DNA from: an uncultured Bacteroidia bacterium | GTDB lineage: Bacteria; Bacteroidota; Bacteroidia; Bacteroidales; UBA932 | Reading direction: 5' to 3' | Length of the DNA stretch: 64,000 bases | Assembly: GCA_902782225.1 (NCBI GenBank) | Contig: CACZMF010000014.1 | Span: forward strand, 53,535 to 117,534 | Shown: piece after piece, positions 59,711-64,000 of the stretch | How the letters are laid out: each line of letters begins with the position of its first letter | How positions within the stretch are numbered: position 1 is the first letter of the stretch | Program-made: the position numbers and the translations under genes | The notes under the pieces: generated by a model | The model's input: only the letters and a program-made list of their open reading frames with translations | Told to the model about the DNA's origin: nothing | Database searches by the model: none

Positions 59711-61063
59711 ATGATACAGAAACCGTCAATACCCAAGGGCACCCGTGATTTCGGCCAGCGCGAAATGGCCGCCCGCAACTATATTTTCGACACCGTGCGT
59801 TCGGTGTTCAAGTCTTTCGGCTATTCCCAGATCGAGACTCCGGCAATGGAGAACCTCGGCACCCTGCTCGGAAAATATGGCGAGGAAGGGGATAAGTTGT
59901 TGTACCGCATCCTGAATTCTGGCGATGCGTTCGGCGCCGTGGATTTCGAAAAACCCCTTGCTCCGCAGGTCTGCGAGAAGGGACTCCGTTATGACCTGAC
60001 GGTGCCTTTTGCGCGCTACGTCGTGCAGCACCAGGGCGAGATTTCCTTCCCTTTCAAGCGTTTCCAGATCCAGCCCGTCTGGCGTGCGGACCGTCCGCAG
60101 AAGGGCAGGTACCGCGAGTTCTATCAGTGCGATGTGGATGCAATCGGTTCGAAATCACTGCTTTGCGAGCTTGAGCTCGTGCAGATTGTGGCGCGCGTGT
60201 TCGAACTGCTCGACCTGCGTGTGTGTATGAAGATCAACAACCGCAAGGTCCTCAGCGGCCTGGCCGAAGTCTGCGGCTTCCCGGACAAGGTTGTGGATAT
60301 CACCGTAGCCATCGACAAGCTGGACAAGATAGGGCTTGAGGCCGTGGAAGAGGAGCTTCTGGAAAAGGGCTTGACGGCGGAGGCAGTGGAGATCCTGCGC
60401 CCTGTGCTTCTGCTGGAGGGCTCGTTCGAAGAGAAGCTGGCGGTGATGCGTTCGCTGATGGGCGCTTCCGCCGAGGGGCAGCGCGGCCTGGACGAGCTTG
60501 AAGAGCTGTTCGGCCTGATCAGGTCGGCGGGCGTCGTTATGCCTTGCGAAATGGATCTTTCGCTTGCACGCGGGCTCAATTACTACACCGGCGCCATCTT
60601 CGAGGTGAAGGCTCTCGACTGGCAGATCGGCTCCATCTGCGGAGGCGGCCGTTACGACAACCTCACGGGCATTTTCGGCCTTCCGGACATGTCCGGCGTG
60701 GGCGTGTCTTTCGGAGCGGACCGCATCTACGACGTGCTGACCGGCCTTGGGAAGTTCCCGGACGACATCTCCTCGGGAGCCGACCTTCTGTTCGCCAATA
60801 TGGGCCGCGCCGAGCTGGACTACGTGCTTCCGATTGCCTCCGCGCTGCGTGGCGCCGGGCTCTCCGTGGAAGTGTATCCCGACGCTGCCAAGCTCAAGAA
60901 ACAGTTCGACTATTGTGACCGCAAGGGCATGCGTTTCCTGTCGGTGTGCGGAGAGAATGAAGTGGCGTCCGGCACCGTCCAGATCAAGAATCTCGCCACC
61001 GGGGAGCAGGTGAGCTTCGGCGTGGAGGATATCGACGGGATGGCGGCCTTTGTGCGGGGCTAG
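59711..61063 (+). CDS. hisS: Histidyl-tRNA synthetase
   Basis: Class II synthetase that charges tRNA-His. The catalytic part has IPKGTRDF at the start, motif 2 ([31 protein letters not shown]), the histidine A motif ([14 protein letters not shown]) and motif 3 ([15 protein letters not shown]). A C-terminal anticodon-binding domain follows. The 450-residue length is normal. It overlaps the LOG-family gene by four bases at the convergent ends (CTAG). Confidence 0.97.
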   Translation: MIQKPSIPKGTRDFGQREMAARNYIFDTVRSVFKSFGYSQIETPAMENLGTLLGKYGEEGDKLLYRILNSGDAFGAVDFEKPLAPQVCEKGLRYDLTVPFARYVVQHQGEISFPFKRFQIQPVWRADRPQKGRYREFYQCDVDAIGSKSLLCELELVQIVARVFELLDLRVCMKINNRKVLSGLAEVCGFPDKVVDITVAIDKLDKIGLEAVEEELLEKGLTAEAVEILRPVLLLEGSFEEKLAVMRSLMGASAEGQRGLDELEELFGLIRSAGVVMPCEMDLSLARGLNYYTGAIFEVKALDWQIGSICGGGRYDNLTGIFGLPDMSGVGVSFGADRIYDVLTGLGKFPDDISSGADLLFANMGRAELDYVLPIASALRGAGLSVEVYPDAAKLKKQFDYCDRKGMRFLSVCGENEVASGTVQIKNLATGEQVSFGVEDIDGMAAFVRG

Positions 61064-62178
61064 CCTTTGAAGGCGAGGATTGCGTTCACGGCTTCCTCCC
61101 GCTCGTCGGTCAGGGTCAGCAGCAGGTTCTGATAGCGTCCACCGGCCATGAGGGTCTCCAGCATGGAGTAGACGGGGATTTCTTCACCCCAGAATTTCCG
61201 CCCGAGGAACACCATCGGGCTGGACAGGCCTACAGTCTTGTAATGGTTCTGTGCGGCGTCCTGGAAGATTTCCTGAAGGGTGCCGGCGGAGCCGGGGGAA
61301 TAGATGATTCCGCCTTTGGCTATGGTCAGCAATATGTCTTCCCGCATGCTGTTCTGGAAGTATTTGGCGATGTCCGTGGCAAGGGGAGTGGAGGGCTCGT
61401 GGCCGTAGAACCAGGTGGGGATGCCGAGGCTGCGGAACCTTTTCTGGGGGAATCGTTCGCGCACCTTGAATGCCGAACTCAGCCAGCCTGAGTCGCGGAA
61501 GGTGGGTGAGGGCTCGAGCATCCTGAGGGCTTCATCCATTTCTGCCTCAGGCCTGCCTGCCATCCAGGCGCCAAGGTGGGTGGCCTCCATCGCGCCGGGA
61601 CCACCTCCGGAGGCCATCAGCTTGCCTTTTTCGGTGAGGTCCTTGCTGATCAGCGCTATTTTGCGGTACTCCGGATCTGTGCGCCTGAGGGCGTGGCCGC
61701 CCATGATGGCTACGACCTGAGTGGCGCTGAAGCGGCTGAGATAATCGGCGAGAGAGTCTTCGATGGCGCGGTCGTGGAGGGACCGGCCGAGCGTTTCGCG
61801 GATTTCGTTGCACTGTTTGCCCTTTCGGGTATAGTGGTCGTAGATCTGGGTGTCGCGGCAGGTTGCGAATGTCTCCGGCTTGTCCGGGTCGAAGCCTTCG
61901 TAAAGCTCTTCGGCGGTGTAGAGGCTCCCCCGGAATGTGCTGTAGGGGAGGCCCAGGCGGGGAAACTGGAGATTCGTGGAGTCCAGCAATTCCTGCATCT
62001 CACGAGGGATGGTGCACCCGAAAAAGAAGCAGTCGCTCCATTTATGCCCGGCAGCAACATACTGCGGAACTTCGTTGAAATCAATGTATTGGAATACATA
62101 GTGGGATATACGCCCCTTCCCGTCAGGCCCGGGAAGACTGTCGATGGAATTGATTTCCTTGTAAGAAATGCCGGTCAT
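61060..62178 (-). CDS. LOG-family Rossmann-fold protein
   Basis: The protein has the PGGxGT-type motif PGSAGTLQE and GGGPGAMEA, typical of the LOG (lysine decarboxylase-like) family, whose members include cytokinin-activating phosphoribohydrolases. The N-terminal 150 residues are longer than in most LOGs. The substrate is unknown. ATG 62178 is chosen because a promoter lies 22 bases upstream of it. Confidence 0.85.
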   Translation of the reverse strand: MTGISYKEINSIDSLPGPDGKGRISHYVFQYIDFNEVPQYVAAGHKWSDCFFFGCTIPREMQELLDSTNLQFPRLGLPYSTFRGSLYTAEELYEGFDPDKPETFATCRDTQIYDHYTRKGKQCNEIRETLGRSLHDRAIEDSLADYLSRFSATQVVAIMGGHALRRTDPEYRKIALISKDLTEKGKLMASGGGPGAMEATHLGAWMAGRPEAEMDEALRMLEPSPTFRDSGWLSSAFKVRERFPQKRFRSLGIPTWFYGHEPSTPLATDIAKYFQNSMREDILLTIAKGGIIYSPGSAGTLQEIFQDAAQNHYKTVGLSSPMVFLGRKFWGEEIPVYSMLETLMAGGRYQNLLLTLTDEREEAVNAILAFKG

Positions 62179-62200
62179 AAACGAATGTCTGTGTTTTGGA

Positions 62201-62229
62201 CAAATATAGCTTAAATTTTGCAGTTTCAA
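62201..62229 (-). promoter_or_regulatory. Promoter of the LOG-family gene
   Basis: On the minus strand TTG (62229-62227), 18 bp, TATATTTG (62208-62201). It interleaves with the tRNA promoter on the other strand. Confidence 0.65.
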
Positions 62230-62247
62230 AAAAAGTGCGTATATTTG
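62218..62247 (+). promoter_or_regulatory. Promoter of tRNA-fMet
   Basis: TTG (62218-62220), 19 bp, TATATTTG (62240-62247), a full match 10 bases before the tRNA. Confidence 0.75.
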
Positions 62248-62257
62248 CAGTCCACAT

Positions 62258-62330
<73 letters not shown>

Positions 62331-62334
62331 CGCA

Positions 62335-62376
62335 AGCAAGAAAGTCAGCCAGTTACGGCTGACTTGCTTCGTTTTT
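62335..62376 (+). terminator. Rho-independent terminator after tRNA-fMet
   Basis: AGTCAGCC pairs with GGCTGACT, extended by AAGCAAG/CTTGCTT, then five T residues. Confidence 0.85.
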
Positions 62377-62406
62377 CCCCGCCGGTGACGATACCCTGCA
62401 AAGTCT

Positions 62407-62470
62407 GTGGACCGGTATAAGCAAATTCAGCTTAAAATGCTTATACTCTGCCACTTTCGTGGACCGGTAT
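62407..62470. repeat. Short direct and inverted repeats before the AbiEii locus
   Basis: GTGGACCGGTAT occurs at 62407-62418 and again at 62459-62470. Between them GTATAAGCA (62415-62423) and TGCTTATAC (62438-62446) form an inverted repeat. This may mark an insertion boundary or an operator. Confidence 0.5.
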
Positions 62471-62560
62471 GGTCGCTCGGCGGCCCTTCTTCTTCGGCTT
62501 GTACTTGGCTACTTGAGACCGAAACAATGCGTAAGGTTAAAGTTTGTAATACTTTTTTCA

Positions 62561-62568
62561 TATCTTTG
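62561..62568 (+). promoter_or_regulatory. -7 box of the toxin-antitoxin pair
   Basis: TATCTTTG ends seven bases before the antitoxin start at 62576, with a TTA rather than TTG at the expected -33 distance. Confidence 0.5.
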
Positions 62569-62575
62569 CACAGAT

Positions 62576-62881
62576 ATGTCAAGGCAGGAATGCATACAGG
62601 GCTTTTCGGACGGCATCTTCTGGGATGTCGACAAGTATCATATCGATTTGGACCTGCATGCTCCCTATGTTGTTCAGCGGGTCTTGGAATATGGGCAGAT
62701 AGGCGATTGGAAAACTCTTCTGGCCTATTATGGCCTGGATGAAATCGTGAACATTTCCAAAAACCTCCGTTCGCTGGAACCCCGCGCACTTGCGTTCATC
62801 AGTACTATCTCACGCACCCCTCAAGAGCAGTTCCGATGCTACAATACCAGACAATCGAACCCGGAACACTGCAACTTCTGA
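62576..62881 (+). CDS. Putative antitoxin of the AbiEii-type system (DUF6922-like)
   Basis: The 101-residue protein has a compact helical pattern (GFSDGIFWDVDKYHIDLDLHAPYVVQRVLEYGQIGDWKTLLAYYG) that matches small DUF6922-type proteins found ahead of AbiEii toxins in Bacteroidetes. ATG 62576 is chosen because a -7 promoter box ends seven bases upstream; a longer upstream frame lacks conservation. It overlaps the toxin gene by 46 bases, so translation is coupled. The antitoxin role is inferred from context. Confidence 0.72.
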   Translation: MSRQECIQGFSDGIFWDVDKYHIDLDLHAPYVVQRVLEYGQIGDWKTLLAYYGLDEIVNISKNLRSLEPRALAFISTISRTPQEQFRCYNTRQSNPEHCNF

Positions 62882-63444
62882 AGTCTCTGCAGTCCATGCC
62901 GATGTTTCAGGACCTCCGTCTTGTCGGTGGAACAGCCCTGGCGCTTCAACTTGGACACAGGAAATCAATTGACCTGGATTTCTTTGGAACGATTGAGGCC
63001 GATTCGCTGGAGATCCGGGAAGCCTTGGATGAATCCCACGTGGTCAGCATAGTTAAGGAATCTAAGAATATCCACATCTATATGGTTGACGGTGTCAAGG
63101 TTGATATCGTCAACTACCGGTATACATGGATTGACGAGCCTGTCATTGATTCCGAATTAACTCTTGCGAGTATCAAGGACATTGCTGCGATGAAAATAGC
63201 GGCTGTCATTGGCAGAGGAACGAAGAAGGATTTCATCGACATTGACATCCTACTGCGCTCTTTCTCATTGCAGGAACTCCTGGATCTTTACATGCAGAAG
63301 TATCCGGACGGATCCCTGTTTATCGCGATGAAAAGTCTGACGTACTTCAAGGACGCTGAATCCGACCCCATGCCCTTCATGTTTGAGGACACTGATTGGG
63401 ATGATGTTAAAGCACGGATTCGTGAGGCTGTCATTCAACTTTGA
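62836..63444 (+). CDS. AbiEii/AbiGii-family nucleotidyltransferase toxin
   Basis: The nucleotidyltransferase core is clear: GGTALALQLGHRKSIDLDFF with catalytic Asp46 and Asp48 (DxD) after Gly31-Thr33. A helical C-terminal half follows. AbiEii proteins are toxins of a type IV toxin-antitoxin and phage-defence system that transfer nucleotides to tRNA or other targets. The start overlaps the putative antitoxin by 46 bases. Confidence 0.85.
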   Translation: MLQYQTIEPGTLQLLKSLQSMPMFQDLRLVGGTALALQLGHRKSIDLDFFGTIEADSLEIREALDESHVVSIVKESKNIHIYMVDGVKVDIVNYRYTWIDEPVIDSELTLASIKDIAAMKIAAVIGRGTKKDFIDIDILLRSFSLQELLDLYMQKYPDGSLFIAMKSLTYFKDAESDPMPFMFEDTDWDDVKARIREAVIQL

Positions 63445-63525
63445 TTTTAATATATCGCGAGATTTTTTCAAACATCAGCAGATCTTCAAAAAAGTTCGAG
63501 GATTTACCTGTGTAGTCTACTAAAC

Positions 63526-63558
63526 AAGGACATTTTTTCGGAAGTGTCCTTTTTTCGT
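63526..63558 (+). terminator. Rho-independent terminator
   Basis: AAGGACA pairs with TGTCCTT, followed by six T residues. It ends the AbiEii pair. Confidence 0.8.
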
Positions 63559-63610
63559 GTCTACACCACTATAGGAGCCTCTTTTGAGTTCGAAATCTAT
63601 TAGAAAGTGT

Positions 63611-63618
63611 TATATTTG
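63611..63618 (+). promoter_or_regulatory. -7 box of the last gene
   Basis: TATATTTG, 20 bases before the start at 63638. The nearest TTG is too far for a full consensus. Confidence 0.5.
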
Positions 63619-63637
63619 CACGTGTAAATGTAACCTG

Positions 63638-64000
63638 ATGAAACACATCATTCTTCCCTTGTTCTCACTTATTGTTTTAAGTAATTGTTGTATGCCTACA
63701 AAACCGATAATTCAGAAAGTGCATTTCGATAATGCCGATATCATTTTCGTGGACCCGTGTTATTTTGCAAAGGATGATGGCGTATGGGAAGAGTATTGTG
63801 AGGACTTCGCCCGAAACAAAAGCCTTGACAAATTGGGCTGCGAACAGAGACTTTGCATCAGTGTCGGGGATGTCTCTCCCGATGTTTTGGTTAATGAAAA
63901 CGACGGCTCAGTGCTCGGCAGCATCTGTACGGACAGCTATGTCCTCGGTTGTTTCAAGTTAGAAGATGTATTAGAGTATAATCCTGAATATGCTGAGGAT
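63638..64000 (+). CDS. Lipoprotein of unknown function, 3' end outside window
   Basis: The visible 121 codons begin with a signal peptide and lipobox VLSNC (Cys about 17). The mature part contains FDNADIIFVDPCYFAKDDGVWEEYCEDF, with an FVDPCYF core also seen in some small phage and Bacteroidetes proteins, and ends near FKLEDVLEYNPEYAED at the window edge. No function can be given. Confidence 0.7.
   Translation, partial: MKHIILPLFSLIVLSNCCMPTKPIIQKVHFDNADIIFVDPCYFAKDDGVWEEYCEDFARNKSLDKLGCEQRLCISVGDVSPDVLVNENDGSVLGSICTDSYVLGCFKLEDVLEYNPEYAED

Noticed and set aside
62407-62470. Possible CRISPR-like repeat
   Set aside because: Only two short copies with an irregular spacing; no array or cas gene.

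Overview
The window looks like a chromosomal segment of a Bacteroidales (Bacteroidota) bacterium of fairly high GC. The signs are promoters of the Bacteroidetes type (TTG, about 20 bp, TAnnTTTG, often followed closely by the start codon), almost no Shine-Dalgarno sequences, many short-signal lipoproteins, FISUMP and fimbrillin-like surface proteins, a PF14121-type putative porin, and an exbB/exbD/exbD/tonB cluster with the extra small membrane protein usual in this phylum. Genus cannot be fixed from sequence alone. Strong third-position GC gives many long antisense open frames, which I treat as shadows.

Layout. 1-14.9 kb: the end of pyruvate phosphate dikinase, then surface and envelope genes (a collagen-repeat lipoprotein, a DUF1573 protein, a tiny ORF plus a two-unit FISUMP lipoprotein, an OmpA-type protein), then typA, a DUF177 protein, rpmF and tRNA-Arg(CCU). 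15.0-22.3 kb: an AT-richer integrated element inserted at the 3' end of tRNA-Arg. It carries a large serine recombinase broken by a -1 frame change at an A9 run, a small serine recombinase, a DUF2693 protein, a Rep-like initiator whose C-terminus has slipped out of frame, a leucine-rich-repeat lipoprotein as cargo, and a noncoding block with a candidate leader-peptide attenuator ahead of a 45-residue basic protein. A GGGCTACCC repeat marks both ends. 22.3-26.4 kb: a LuxR-type HTH protein, three exported proteins and a membrane-anchored TPR-LuxR regulator, followed by the remnant of a second regulator. 26.4-34 kb: a GH2 glycosidase lipoprotein, an acyl-CoA synthetase, a dCMP deaminase and a C-terminal processing protease. 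34-35.6 kb: a REP/RAYT-like element, in which two 108-bp palindrome-bearing direct repeats flank a Y1 transposase gene and a tightly coupled small gene.

35.6-62.2 kb is mostly housekeeping. It holds tonB-udk-asnS and the exbB/exbD cluster; dprA-tatD-ansA, queA and a Nudix gene; a short forward operon (SRPBCC protein, RsmF-like methyltransferase, TPR protein); a tight six-gene reverse operon (sugar nucleotidyltransferase, CPBP protease, TlpA-like lipoprotein, porin, MltF-like transglycosylase, LolC/E-like permease); divIC-tmk-DoxX/MauE; and sppA, hisS and a LOG-family gene. 62.2-64 kb: initiator tRNA-fMet, an AbiEii-type nucleotidyltransferase toxin with its partner, and a lipoprotein cut by the window end.

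The most interesting signals are the tRNA-Arg element with its predicted recombinase tail switch, the possible leader-peptide switch inside it, a shared microprotein motif encoded just upstream of two different surface lipoproteins, and the RAYT element with its partner gene.
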